DNA of 64,000 nucleotides. Origin: Rhipidocladum racemiflorum (taxonomy: Eukaryota > Streptophyta > Magnoliopsida > Poales > Poaceae). Both the position numbers and the translations under genes were made by a program. The stretch spans positions 6,022,649 to 6,086,648 of the forward strand of contig CM070570.1 of the NCBI GenBank assembly GCA_036346355.1, in the 5' to 3' direction. The notes under the pieces were generated by a model. The model searched no databases. It was not told the DNA's origin and saw nothing but the letters and a program-made list of their open reading frames with translations. Shown here one piece after another: positions 23,801-33,076 of this stretch (positions are counted from its first letter, which is position 1; every line of letters begins with the position of its first letter).

Positions 23801-23948
23801 TTCGACTTTTCGGACGATTCGAAATTAAGCTCCAATTTCGGAAGGATAAGGATGCCAGGTTAATTAGAACTCCAAATAAAATCCAAAACTTTAAATTGAT
23901 TAATTTTAATTTTTTTTTTTTTAGAAAACCAAAAATAGGGATGTTACA
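20872..23948 (-). repeat. 5' LTR of the Gypsy element
   Basis: Direct copy of 12639-15710, 3077 bp. As the element is on the minus strand, this copy drives transcription. It is flanked by GCCAG at 23949-23953. Confidence 0.95.
23141..23148 (-). promoter_or_regulatory. TATA box in the Gypsy 5' LTR
   Basis: CTATAAGA on the minus strand follows a CATCCTCTCC stretch. The same box is present in the other LTR at 14906-14913. Confidence 0.5.
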
Positions 23949-24015
23949 GCCAGGGGGAGATTCACCGCGGCGCGGAGGAAAGGGGGCGAGGAGAAACCGA
24001 GGGGGGTCGGGGCAG

Positions 24016-24024
24016 CTTTTATAG
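24016..24024 (-). promoter_or_regulatory. TATA box in the outer Gypsy LTR remnant
   Basis: The minus strand reads CTATAAAAG just outside the inserted full-length element. It marks the promoter of the older LTR that was split. Confidence 0.4.
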
Positions 24025-24348
24025 TCAGTAGGGAGAGAGAAAGTTGGTCGAGAGCGACAACGACGGCGAGGTGCGAGGGAGGAGGCGGCGAGAGGCGAGC
24101 AGCACGGCCAGAAAGGTGGAGGCAGATTTGGTCGACAAGTCGGGCCGGGGAGGCTAGGTCGGGGGAAGATGGGCTGGGAAATCGGCCTAAACAAAAAGGA
24201 GGCTCAAAAATTAAATAAATTTATTTTGAAAATTTTGAGCTATTTCATCATCACCGAGTAGCTGTGCTGCGCTAGTAACCAAACACACAAGTTCAAGCTG
24301 TCCTGAGACACTTGAGTCCAGAGTCAAAGCCACCTCCCTCGCACCTCG

Positions 24349-24826
24349 CCGTCAAAATCTCGCCGAAATTTCGGATCCCCCCTGAGTTTCATGATCCCGA
24401 CAAAATTAAAAAACCCTAAAAAATTTCAAAGTGCTACAGTAACTTATAATCTCGCCGAGATCTCGGTAAAATTGACCGAGATTTGAATAAAAGTTGGCCA
24501 AATTTAACCGATTTTGATTAGATTGGATTCTTCGCATCGTTTCCTATCTGGGACAATCAGCGGATCATAATTCCCTCGAAATTGAAAAAAATCCAAAAAA
24601 ATTCAAAGTGTGACGGTGCGTAAAATCTTGCCAAGATCCCAGCATTTTGGACCGACATTTCATCTATAGTAGACGAAATCTTGGAAATTTCGTTTCAAAA
24701 ATTACCGGATTCAAATTTTGCCTTTTGATTTTCGTTCGATTTTCGTCCGAAATACCGAGATTTTGCCAATATTTCGTCTTTCGGAGTGTGCCGAGATGAA
24801 GTCGGAAAACGAAAATTCAAACCGTG
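24349..24826. mobile_element. hAT MITE, CTCGGCGAAATTTCGG family, copy A (degenerate)
   Basis: The interior matches copies B and C throughout: a CCCTAAAAAATTTCAAAGTG-like block, repeated CTCGCCGAGAT and GAAATTTCGG, and a GATTTTCGTTCG-rich right arm. The outer ends are decayed, and flanks GCACCTCG / CCACCTAC agree at only five of eight bases, so the boundaries are less certain than in the other copies. Confidence 0.7.
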
Positions 24827-25955
24827 CCACCTACTCGATCGAGAGATTCTCACGGAAGGGGGGGAAAAAGGAAGAAAAGGGAAAAACGGGTCACAACAGT
24901 AACCTGGTCGGTCGGCGGTGACTCACCGAGAAACATCACATGCATCGTTAGTTCGTTACCATTCCACCCCTCGGCCACTCGTGAGCCGTCCGATCGGGAA
25001 AGAGAGGGGGATTATGTGAAAGCAACCGGCATGCTGTAAAAGTTGCACAACGGTCATCTCGGACCAAAAGGCCATCGAGATCAGAATACGATCTCACCTT
25101 TTCACCCCTCGAAAGAACCAAAGGCTGACTGACCGGTCGGTGCATGTGTGTAGCGTGGGTGCCACTTGCACTCACCAATCACCACAGCCAACAAGCTGGT
25201 TCCAGGAGTAATTTAGTTTACCAAGCGAGTGTTACTAGGATCCTCCCAAAAGATAAAAGGTTAAACAACATCACAATCACAAGCTTTTGGCCATAAAAAA
25301 AATAAAAATAAAGCAGGCCATGGTTTAGCCGTAGTGAAAATTTGGACTGGAATCTGGAGCCGTCCCCATCTCTGCTCCTTTTGAGACCGGCAGATACTCC
25401 AACTTGCTACCAACCAATGGATCCAATAAAGGATTAAAAACCAATACTAAGAAAAACTTGATTGATGCTACAAGTTTCTACCGAACCTTACAGTGCACAA
25501 AGCCTCTGCTCATGTGCTGCAGTAAACATCATGATAGCCAGCAGCAGCAGTAGAAATAACTAAAGCCCCTGATGAGCACTGTTGCTTGTGGAAGAATTCT
25601 CCAAGATCAGAAATGTTCTTGTGGGGAAAAAATCATATTCCTGGCCGGATTTTTCAGAAGCAAGCAAGCACATGGCAGGAAAGCCAGGATATCAGCACCT
25701 CGACCATGCCTTATCAAGACAGAGACACTGCTGATGCTAAAGAAAGTTGCACCGTCCTCGCGTACTTTTGTGGCTTTGGTAGATTTTCTTATATGCCCTT
25801 CAAAAGCTATTGTGCAAATTTACATATGTAGTCCCAACATCCTTACTACCAAACTACAAACCTGACTCAATGGAATTGGATGGTAATGGGTACTTGGGTA
25901 GTATATATGATTTAGATCGTGCATTGAGGTATCTATGGGGGCTGAATGCCTGTGT
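24827..25955. other. Intergenic stretch between two hAT copies
   Basis: No recognisable gene. A 97-codon open frame at 25572-25865 has no family resemblance or gene context, and I regard it as chance. Confidence 0.45.
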
Positions 25956-25963
25956 TGACCAAC

Positions 25964-26433
25964 CAGGGTTCAAAATCTCGGTGAAATTTCGGATTTCGGG
26001 CCCCTCCGAGTTTCATTATCCTGGCGAAATAAAAAAAAACCCTAAAAAAAATTTAAAAGTGCTACAGTGCATTAATATCTCGCCGAGTTTTCGGTGAAAA
26101 GGATCGAAATTTGTATAAAAGTTGACCGGATTGAGTTATTCACATCATTTCCCATGTGGGACATTCGGTAGATCATAATTTCCGCGAAGTTGAAAAAACC
26201 CTAAAAAAATTGAAAGTGTGATAGTACCGGGAAATTTCGCCGAGATTTCGGAACATTGGACCGAAATTTCAGATTTTTCAGCGAAATTTCGGATTTCTCG
26301 GTTAAAAAAAACTGGTTTGAATTTTGGTTTTTGAATTTCATCCGGATTTTTGTCCGAAATTTTCGAATCTCGTCGAAATTTCGGATTTCGGCCAGGCCCG
26401 AGATGGAATCCGAAAACGAAATTTGAATCCTTG
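25964..26433. mobile_element. hAT MITE, CTCGGCGAAATTTCGG family, copy B
   Basis: The ends CAGGGTTCAAAATCTCGG and (reverse complement) CAAGGATTCAAATTTCG are inverted repeats. Exact 8-bp flanks TGACCAAC lie at 25956-25963 and 26434-26441. The 470-bp interior is dominated by variants of GAAATTTCGG and CTCGGCGA in both orientations. Confidence 0.92.
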
Positions 26434-26530
26434 TGACCAACACAGCATGGGATATCCAACTAAAACAAATTCCTACCATGCACTTGGAGCTGCTCAGATC
26501 AACCAAAGGAAGCCAACTGAAGCTCATTGC

Positions 26531-26754
26531 TGTTAGAGATAATCTTGTAATCAGTTTAGAAGCTTTGGTTAAAGTTCAATTAGGATGAGTAGTGCAATTA
26601 GAATAAGGAAGTAGAATTATATTCCGTCTCTTAGGGTTGTAGATTGATTATATATTCAGAGGTAGGTTTTGAGTTTTGTAAGAAGAAAGAAAGAGGAAAG
26701 AATAATAGAAGAGAAAATTATTCTAAAGTTTTTTTTTGATGTTTTGTTTCAATA
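26531..26754 (+). repeat. 5' LTR of the miniature element
   Basis: 224 bp, beginning TGTTAGAGATAATC. It ends ...TTTCAATA, where LTR 2 has ...CCCAACA, so the terminal CA appears to have mutated. Confidence 0.8.
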
Positions 26755-26771
26755 ATTGATATCAAAATTTA

Positions 26772-27018
26772 GGGTTCAAAATCTAAACCGCTGCTGCCGG
26801 AAGGAGACTCTCGGGGCGGTCATCAATGTCTCCGTGCTGCAGGTGACGCCGACGCCCGGCGCTCCAACTTTGTGGGCATCCCGTGGAGGTCATTCTACGT
26901 TTATGGCTTGAAGCTCTCCGGCGACGCCTCGCAGAACAACAGGGTCATGTCCTACATGTTCAACAGCTCGCTGTACAGGTTCGTGCTCCAGCCGAATGAC
27001 ACCGAAGCGTGCAAGTAG
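26772..27018 (+). pseudogene. Captured gene fragment inside the miniature LTR element
   Basis: One frame is open from 26772 to a TAG at 27016-27018. It is GC-rich, unlike the AT-rich LTRs. The best-looking part reads NFVGIPWRSFYVYGLKLSGD and later MFNSSLYRFVLQ, ending in EACK. It looks like the C-terminal end of a real protein, but I do not recognise the family. There is no start codon near the left end, so it is probably a transduced 3' exon that is not translated independently. The sequence shows capture by an LTR element; function is unknown. Confidence 0.6.
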
Positions 27019-27025
27019 GGGTGAA

Positions 27026-27257
27026 TATTAAAGATAATCTTGTAATCAGTTTTAGTTAAGAGTTCGATTAAGATGAGGAGTCCTATTAGAATAAAAAAGT
27101 AGAATCTTATTCAGTCTCTTAGGGTTCTAGATTGACTATAAATTCAAAGGTAAACCTGAATTTTGTAAGAAAAAAAAGCAATAAAGAACAATAAAAGAAA
27201 AAAAATACTCTAAATTTTTTCTATTACTGTAAAAAATTTCTATGTTCTGTCCCAACA
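27026..27257 (+). repeat. 3' LTR of the miniature element
   Basis: 232 bp, diverged from LTR 1 by many substitutions and small indels, so the insertion is not recent. It ends ...CCCAACA before the ATTGC duplication. Confidence 0.8.
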
Positions 27258-27262
27258 ATTGC

Positions 27263-27819
27263 AAGGTAGTAGGAGTGTAGGACTACTCGAGGCAGCCAGT
27301 TGATTTTAAAGAATAATTCTATAATCATTCTTAAAGAAAGTTGAACAACACAGCTTTAAATCCTTACAATGGCTATCACAGTCAGCTGAACTAGACAGAA
27401 AGTTAGTATGGAACAGAAGCCTATGACAAGCCGTTCAAATTTCAGAGCCACAGAGGTGTTTCCCTAATTATTCAGGTTAATGAAAATGTGGAAATCAGGT
27501 AAAACTAAAAATGACAAGAAAAACTAGAATATATTTATGATCTTACCACTCTGCAAACACCAACATGCAGTGAACCACTAGCAGCAAGTCACATCACAAT
27601 TCACAACAAGGGGGAGAAGGAAAGAAGACGACATTTGATCAAACCAAGTGGATTACAACACTAACATATAGAGCACTAGCATATAGAGAATGTAGAATCC
27701 ACAAAAGAGAGAGAGAGAAGGGAAAACAAGAACAATTTTCAAGAATCCAGACTAAGTAATATATGAATCGAATAACCAGAAATAACTGTGATACAAAAGG
27801 AAGAAATAGCATTCAAAAG
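27263..27819. other. Intergenic stretch downstream of the LRX-type gene
   Basis: AT-rich with no open frame of note. It contains a short GA-rich patch near 27700-27718. Confidence 0.45.
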
Positions 27820-27825
27820 TTTATT
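27820..27825 (-). terminator. Possible polyadenylation signal of the LRX-type gene
   Basis: AATAAA on the minus strand, about 420 bases after the stop codon, is a plausible 3' UTR end. Plant signals are loose, so this is tentative. Confidence 0.35.
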
Positions 27826-28244
27826 GTTCTAAGCTTATGACTGACTGAATTTAACTGAACTGAACTCATGCGTCTCTCTATACATCCCACATATATCCCT
27901 GCACCTACAATTCCTCTCCCAAATCCTTCTGTCCTCTCAAACTCTCTTGTTATTCACAACCCAATTAGCCATCAATCCAGAGCCTCACCCATCCACTTAC
28001 AATCCCTTTCGACACTGCAGCAACACAATCTGTTTTGACGCGCAGACGGACACCAACGAATCATAATCGAGAAAATTTTGTGCACCATACGACTCTCTTC
28101 ACGCATGTAGCCATCAATCAAGAACACTAGTAGCTAAGTATGACAATGACCACGTACATTGGTGAATTTGCGATCCATTGACGGAGGAGGGCCGAGAGCA
28201 AAACCATGTATTTTCCTTCAAATGTCCTTCCTTTAGAGAATCTA

Positions 28245-29933
28245 TCAATGCAGTGGAGGCGGTGGCGGTGATCCATATGCAAACCAGGGGACGGGTGGCA
28301 ACGGGCCGCGGTAATACGGCGGTGGCGGTGATCCATATGCAAACCAGGGGACGGGTGGCAACGGGCCGGGGTAATACGGCGGTGGCGGTGGCAATGCTGG
28401 TGTTGGTCCGCAGGGTGGCGGCGGCGGCGGCGGCTGCTGGGGGCATGGTGGATGCGAATGTGGCACAGGCGGGGGTGGTGGTGAGTGGTCGACCGGCGCC
28501 GGTGGCGGCGGAGGTGGCGATGGTGGTGGCGGAGAAGGTGGCGGTGGGGATGGCGGCGGTGGTGAAGGCGGAGGAGGTGATGGCGGGGGAGGAGAAGGCG
28601 GAGGCGGCGATGGTGGAGGTGGTGAAGGCGGCGGTGGTGATGGTGGTGGTGGTGAAGGCGGCGGCGGTGATGGTGGTGGTGGTGAAGGCGGCGGTGGTGA
28701 TGGTGGTGGTGGTGAAGGCGGAGGTGGAGAAGGCGGCGGTGGTGATGGTGGTGGTGGTGAAGACGGAGGCCGCGGCGGCGGCAGGGACGGTACGAACGGC
28801 TTGCATTGGAACGCGGCGCAATTGAAAGGCGGCCGGCCGTAGAACGCGGTGCACTGCTGCGGCGCCCGCTGGGCGGGGCGGTTCGGCAAGCAGTTCCTCC
28901 GGTCGCCGTCCCGGGGGACGACGCGCGCGCAGGACGGCGGCTCCCTGGTGAAGAAATTGTACGCGAAGGTGAAGTTCTTGAGGCGCGGCAGCTCGCACAC
29001 CGCCTGCGGAATCGACCCAGAGAGCTGGTTGTGCGCGACGTCTAGCTGCTCCACCTTTCTCAACCCGGCAATTTCCGGCGGCAGTGGGCCGGCGAGCTCG
29101 TTGAAGCTCACATCGAACACCGTCAGCTCCCGTAGCCGGCCGATCTCCGGCGGCAGGCAGGAGTTGAGGCCGTTGTTGATGAGCAAGATCTCGTTGAGCG
29201 TGCCCGACATGTTGGCGATGCTCGCCGGGAGGCATCCACCGAAGCTGTTGTGCGCGAGGACGATGACGGAGACCGGCGAGTTGCCGAAGTTGTCCGGGAG
29301 CTGGAAGCGGAATCGGTTGTGGTTGAGGAAGACGGCGTCGAGCGGCTTGTCGAAGAGCTGGTTCGGCACGCCGCCCTCGAAGTCATTGAAGCGGAGGTCG
29401 AGGAACCTGAGCGCCGGCATGTCGATCACGACGGCGGGGAAGGGCCCCACGAAGCGGTTGTTGCTGAGGTCAAGCTCGTGGAGGAGGCGTAGTCGGCGGA
29501 GCGTGGACGGGAGGATGCCGCAGAAGCGGTTGGAGTTGAGGTGCAGCAGCGCGAGGTCGGCGAGGAGGCCGAGCTCCGGCGGGAGGTACCCCGCGATGTC
29601 TCCGTGGTTGAGGTCGACACCGGCGACGGCGACCACGCGCCGGTCCCACGGCAACGGCGCGCAGAAGACGCCGGTGTAGTTGCAGACCCCGGGGCCCACC
29701 CAGTTGGCGGTGAGGTTCTTGGGGTCGGAGAAGATGGCATGCTGCTTCCACGTCTGCAACGCAACGTACGCGTCCCGGAGCCGCAGGTTCGGGAAGCTCC
29801 ACGCCGGGTCCACCGCCACCGACGCCGGCCGCCCCTCGCCGCCGCCACCATCACCGGAGAAATCCAAGGCCGCTGCCCCGCCGCCACCGGCGACGACGGA
29901 GACAACGATCAGTACAAAGACGAGCTCTCTCAT
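28245..29933 (-). CDS. Leucine-rich repeat extensin (LRX/PEX-type) protein
   Basis: Single-exon frame of 562 residues. LRX proteins are secreted to the cell wall, where the LRR part binds RALF peptides and the extensin part anchors in the wall, affecting wall assembly in root hairs or pollen tubes. Visible here: an N-terminal signal peptide (residues 1-22, MRELVFVLIVVSVVAG), an LRR cap with CNYTGVFC, about nine or ten LRRs (L-L-L-N-N-F-G-P pattern, about 105-330), a Cys-rich hinge (NCLPNRPAQRAPQQC ... FNC), then roughly sixteen SPPPP units and a Pro/Tyr tail. The tail ends in two copies of a 20-residue unit containing PPVPWFAYG. The start is the first Met and is followed directly by the signal peptide. 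The SPPPP block shows up on the plus strand as GGT/GGC-rich DNA. The family is certain; the exact orthologue is not determined. Confidence 0.95.
   Translation of the reverse strand: MRELVFVLIVVSVVAGGGGAAALDFSGDGGGGEGRPASVAVDPAWSFPNLRLRDAYVALQTWKQHAIFSDPKNLTANWVGPGVCNYTGVFCAPLPWDRRVVAVAGVDLNHGDIAGYLPPELGLLADLALLHLNSNRFCGILPSTLRRLRLLHELDLSNNRFVGPFPAVVIDMPALRFLDLRFNDFEGGVPNQLFDKPLDAVFLNHNRFRFQLPDNFGNSPVSVIVLAHNSFGGCLPASIANMSGTLNEILLINNGLNSCLPPEIGRLRELTVFDVSFNELAGPLPPEIAGLRKVEQLDVAHNQLSGSIPQAVCELPRLKNFTFAYNFFTREPPSCARVVPRDGDRRNCLPNRPAQRAPQQCTAFYGRPPFNCAAFQCKPFVPSLPPPRPPSSPPPPSPPPPSPPPPSPPPPSPPPPSPPPPSPPPPSPPPPSPPPPSPPPPSPPPPSPPPPSPPPPSPPPPSPPPPSPPPPSPPPPPPAPVDHSPPPPPVPHSHPPCPQQPPPPPPPCGPTPALPPPPPYYPGPLPPVPWFAYGSPPPPYYRGPLPPVPWFAYGSPPPPPLH
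28261..28380. repeat. 60-bp tandem duplication in the LRX-type C-terminus
   Basis: Units 28261-28320 and 28321-28380 differ at a single base (28309 against 28369). They encode the two near-identical 20-residue tail units, differing as P against R. The duplication is in frame. Confidence 0.95.
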
Positions 29934-30060
29934 ATCATCTCCGGCGCAATGGCGAGATTTGTGGGTGGTTCCTTGGCGCAGAGGAGACTCAGGAGTCAGG
30001 AGAGAGGAGTGAAGTGCGGAGAGAGAGAGTCTCAGGGGAGGAGGAGCCAGCTATAAACAC
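29934..30060 (-). promoter_or_regulatory. 5' leader and possible TATA of the LRX-type gene
   Basis: Upstream of the ATG the minus strand has a CTCTCTCTCT-rich leader (30012-30030), common in plant 5' UTRs. A weak TATA-like TTTATAGC lies at 30050-30057, about 120 bases before the start codon. Confidence 0.4.
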
Positions 30061-30514
30061 ACACAGAGTGAGAGACACAGCTCAACAAAGGCAGAGGGGG
30101 AGAAGTGGAACCCAGGTGTGTGGTTTTTTGCTGTGTGCGCGTGAGCGGGTACGCGTAGCGGAGGGTGGCGAGCGGTGGGGTGTAGTCGTGGCAGAGTTGG
30201 GCGCGGCGGACGATTTCGGCGCCTGGTGGGACTAGGGGTCCCCCGCGTTCGTCTCCGGATTTCTGTCCGATAATTCGTGTCGTGTGGAGGAGGAGAAAAA
30301 GATAGGCCAGGGCTTCAGGTTTGAATTCAAACTTGGGCTCGAGCCATGTCCGCGTGTCCAGTTCAAACTCCGCACCGCAGCCCGCACTGGAGTCACAGTG
30401 CGTGGGAAAAAGGCGACAAAAAGAAGTTGGAAAAGTAAAAGGGTGTTAACATAGACTACTCCCATGTGGATGGACTTTGTTGGAAGAAATAATGTAGTAA
30501 TTGTTGTTGCGTAC
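30061..30514. other. Upstream region of the LRX-type gene
   Basis: No gene is seen. The part up to about 30230 is purine-rich and GC-rich, as expected for a promoter-proximal region, and then becomes AT-rich before the hAT insertion. Confidence 0.4.
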
Positions 30515-30522
30515 ATGGAAAG

Positions 30523-31747
30523 CAAGGGTCCAAAATTCGGCGAAATCCCGGCGAAATCTCGGATTTCGGACCCCTCCGAGATTCAAAATCCCGGAAAATT
30601 CAAAAAAATTTAAAAAATTCAAATCTCGGATTTCTCGGCGAGATCTCGGCAATCTCGGGCGAGATTTGATGTTTTTTTTGCCGGATTTTGATTTTTGTGC
30701 ATTGTATTTGCTTGGGTTTAGGATCAAGATCATCCACAAAAAATTTCAAATATTTTTAACATGTTTTTGACCATTTTTTGGTCGGATCAATATGTCGGTT
30801 AGGACTTTTCGAATTTTTTAAAAATTTTCAATATTGATTATCTTCTGAAAATTTTATGGAAATATTATGGATGTGTTAGGACCATTCACAAAAAATTTCA
30901 AAATTTTCTAAAGTGGTTTGAACTTTTTTAATACATAGGAACTTTTCTAATGCATTGAAATAAGCGAGAGAAATGATATCGATCTGACATTGATAGTTGG
31001 AATCAATCGTGTGTATGACTATGAGAGAATAGTGGAGTGGAAAGCAGTGGTACAAAACGCACTTCAAAAATATTGAATGACATATATTGAAAAACAAAAT
31101 TTAAAACCTAAGATAACATGTATTTATAAATGGGTACAAGATTAAATCACCTATGTATATATGGGCGGGATTCACATATACATGATCGGTAGCTCATATT
31201 TATGGCATTGATCTTCTCTTCTTGGTCAAAATTCAAAACTACAAGTGGTTTCAAAGAAAGAATCTCTCTCAAAAGCTGCAGGTAGTTTCAAAGAAAGAGC
31301 CTCCCTTAATACATAGGAACATATATAAAACTTTTCAAATAACTTGAAGTTCATTTGTTACATTTGAAAAATCAAAAATTGATTTTATATACGATTTTTA
31401 TCACGACTTTACCACTGTTAGATTTTTTAAAAATTCCTCATGATTGATCATCATCTCAAATTTTTATGGAAACATTAGTGATGTGTTAGGACTATCCAAA
31501 AAATTTCAAAATTTTTTGACGTATTTTGAACCATTTTGAGCCGGTTCAATTTGGCCGAGATCTCGGTGATTTAGTGAGATCTCGGTGATTTCGTCCGAGA
31601 TCTCGGATTTCCCGGTAGAAAAAAAAACGGATTTGAAATTTGGTTTTTGCAATTCGTCCGAATTTTGTCCGAAATTTCCGAATCTCGCCGAAATTTCGGA
31701 TTTCGGGAACCTCCGAAATTTGACTCAAAACGAGATTTGGAACCTTG
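30523..31747. mobile_element. hAT element, CTCGGCGAAATTTCGG family, long copy C
   Basis: The ends CAAGGGTCCAAAATTCG and (reverse complement) CAAGGTTCCAAATCTCG are inverted repeats with exact 8-bp flanks ATGGAAAG (30515-30522, 31748-31755). The element is 1225 bp, against 470 bp for copy B. The subterminal GAAATTTCGG/CTCGGCGA arrays occupy about 200 bp at each end, and the middle is unrelated AT-rich DNA with no transposase frame. Confidence 0.92.
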
Positions 31748-31755
31748 ATGGAAAG

Positions 31756-33067
31756 TGGGGTTCCTGCCAATAGTGTGTGAGAGTGCAATGTATTAGCAAG
31801 AAAACGATTTTTCATATTATGGAATCTCAATAATGGTTTGAAATAATTTTCTTCTGAAAGACTATGTAGAGGTTTATTATGTGTGTAATGAGTAATTAAC
31901 TATGTTTGAGTTTGTGATACTCAAGTTTGAGTTTAATTTAAATTTTAAACAATTTGGTTTGCTATCAGCGTAAGCGGGACTATCAGGTTTTGTGAAGTGA
32001 TAATTATTTTTTAGAATGAAATATTTAATACCGTTATTGATTAATATTTTATTAAACAGCGTTATGTGATAGGTTTTCTTTGTTTATGTAGTTGTAGGAC
32101 TCGGTGCTAAGTCATGGAGAGGCGGAGGAGATCTGGACTAGGCTAGAAAGCCAAGGTCCAGACGGTCAGGCGGCATCAAAGATGATCTAGATAGGAGTTG
32201 CTACGAATCGAGAGGACAAGTGGATGGCCTAGATGCTAACTTAGCCACTACTCAAGGGGAAAAGAGCCATTGGATAATGGATTTGCGAATGGAGTAGCGG
32301 TCAAGTTAGTCTGCTTTGATAAGCGTGCAAAACTCGTTATATTATTGGGTTGTGGGTTAGCCCATGTATGATGAGGAAGTAGATCTTAACCTTCGATGAG
32401 GTTTCTTGAGAACTAAGGTCATCCAATAGTGAATATCACTCCGATGTTGCTATAAATAGAGGGGCAGAGAGGCATCTCTCTCTAAGGTTTGGTGGCGAGG
32501 TTTTGGGGTTTTCTTGTGTTCTCATTTATGAGCTTTGCCCACCTAATAGTGTGGCTTTGTAAATATTCTATTTATGCAATGCAATTTTTATTTTCTCTAC
32601 TATTCTGAAATTTACATTGAGCATTTGCTTTCTGCACTTTAAATTCTTGCAATTTACTTTCTGTGCATTTGAATTTGCCCCCTCTCATTCTACATGATTT
32701 TAAATCTTTCACTAAGGATGAATGATTGATGAATAAATCTTCTTTAGATCATATTCCAATCATCTAGTACAAATCTTGTCTCACTCTTTGCAAGGAATCG
32801 ATCTTTGTGCTTGAGAAAAAAGTTTTTTGAAGATCATATTTTTCAGCATCATCTCTTGGCTTTTTTATTACTGTGATAAAGTGGATGACTATCTAAGATC
32901 ACTTTAATCATCAAAAACCAACGAGCAATCCTAGAACAAGAATCTTGATTTCTTTTGCTTCTTTTTGATTATCTGATCTTTGATTGGCTCTTCTTGTCCA
33001 ATAGGTGATAAAAAAATTTTATTTGAGATTCTCCTCTTTGATCGTCACTTCAATTCTATGTACTCAT
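31756..33067. other. AT-rich stretch, possible LTR fragment
   Basis: No coding frame. A good TATA (GCTATAAATAGAGG, about 32449-32462), followed by AGAGAGGCATCTCTCTCTAAGG and GAGGTTTTGGGG, looks like an LTR promoter, but TG...CA ends and a duplication could not be placed. Confidence 0.4.
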
Positions 33068-33076
33068 TTATTATAA

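Larger units (their letters stand above)
12639..23948 (-). mobile_element. Gypsy chromovirus (Tekay/Del-like), full length, minus strand
   Basis: Two LTRs (12639-15710 and 20872-23948) start TGTCGGGAC and end ATGTTACA in plus orientation. The whole is flanked by GCCAG (12634-12638, 23949-23953). Read on the minus strand the order is 5' LTR, primer binding site, gag, protease, RT, RNase H, integrase with chromodomain, polypurine tract, 3' LTR. LTRs of 3 kb and a C-terminal chromodomain point to the Tekay/Del clade. gag to RNase H are broken by stops and frameshifts, while the integrase frame is intact. Confidence 0.95.
6215..24235 (-). mobile_element. Outer Gypsy LTR remnant split by nested insertions
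   Basis: The pieces 6215-6768, about 10000-11171, 12469-12633 and 23954-24235 read in order like a diverged relative of the Gypsy LTR at 12639-15710. Shared landmarks, in the same order, are GGTCAAGTTT, GAGTAC-N-AGTACTCA, TTTACCCACAAGATAT, GGTTCAA-ATG-TCAAGG and a minus-strand TATA. These pieces are interrupted by a solo LTR, a hAT element and a complete Gypsy element. The outer ends are approximate and no target duplication was found. Confidence 0.55.
26531..27257 (+). mobile_element. Miniature LTR retroelement (TRIM-like) with captured exon
   Basis: Two direct repeats (26531-26754 and 27026-27257) start T(G/A)TTA-AGATAATCTTGTAATC and share their order to the end (ATGTT-TGT--CAA-A). Outer flanks are ATTGC on both sides (26526-26530 and 27258-27262). 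A primer-site-like ATTGATATCA follows LTR 1, and a purine tract AGTAGGGG precedes LTR 2. The interior is only 271 bp with no gag or pol; most of it is a GC-rich coding-like segment ending in a stop codon. Confidence 0.85.

Noticed and set aside
23490..24194. 234-codon minus-strand frame
   Set aside because: It spans the end of the Gypsy LTR and flanking LTR remnant, with repetitive Pro/Ser-rich and Phe-rich translation. No coding evidence.
28178..29905. Long plus-strand and alternative minus-strand frames over the LRX-type gene (for example 215 and 373 codons)
   Set aside because: Shadow frames of the GC-rich LRR and SPPPP coding sequence. Only the 562-codon frame shows a signal peptide and domains.
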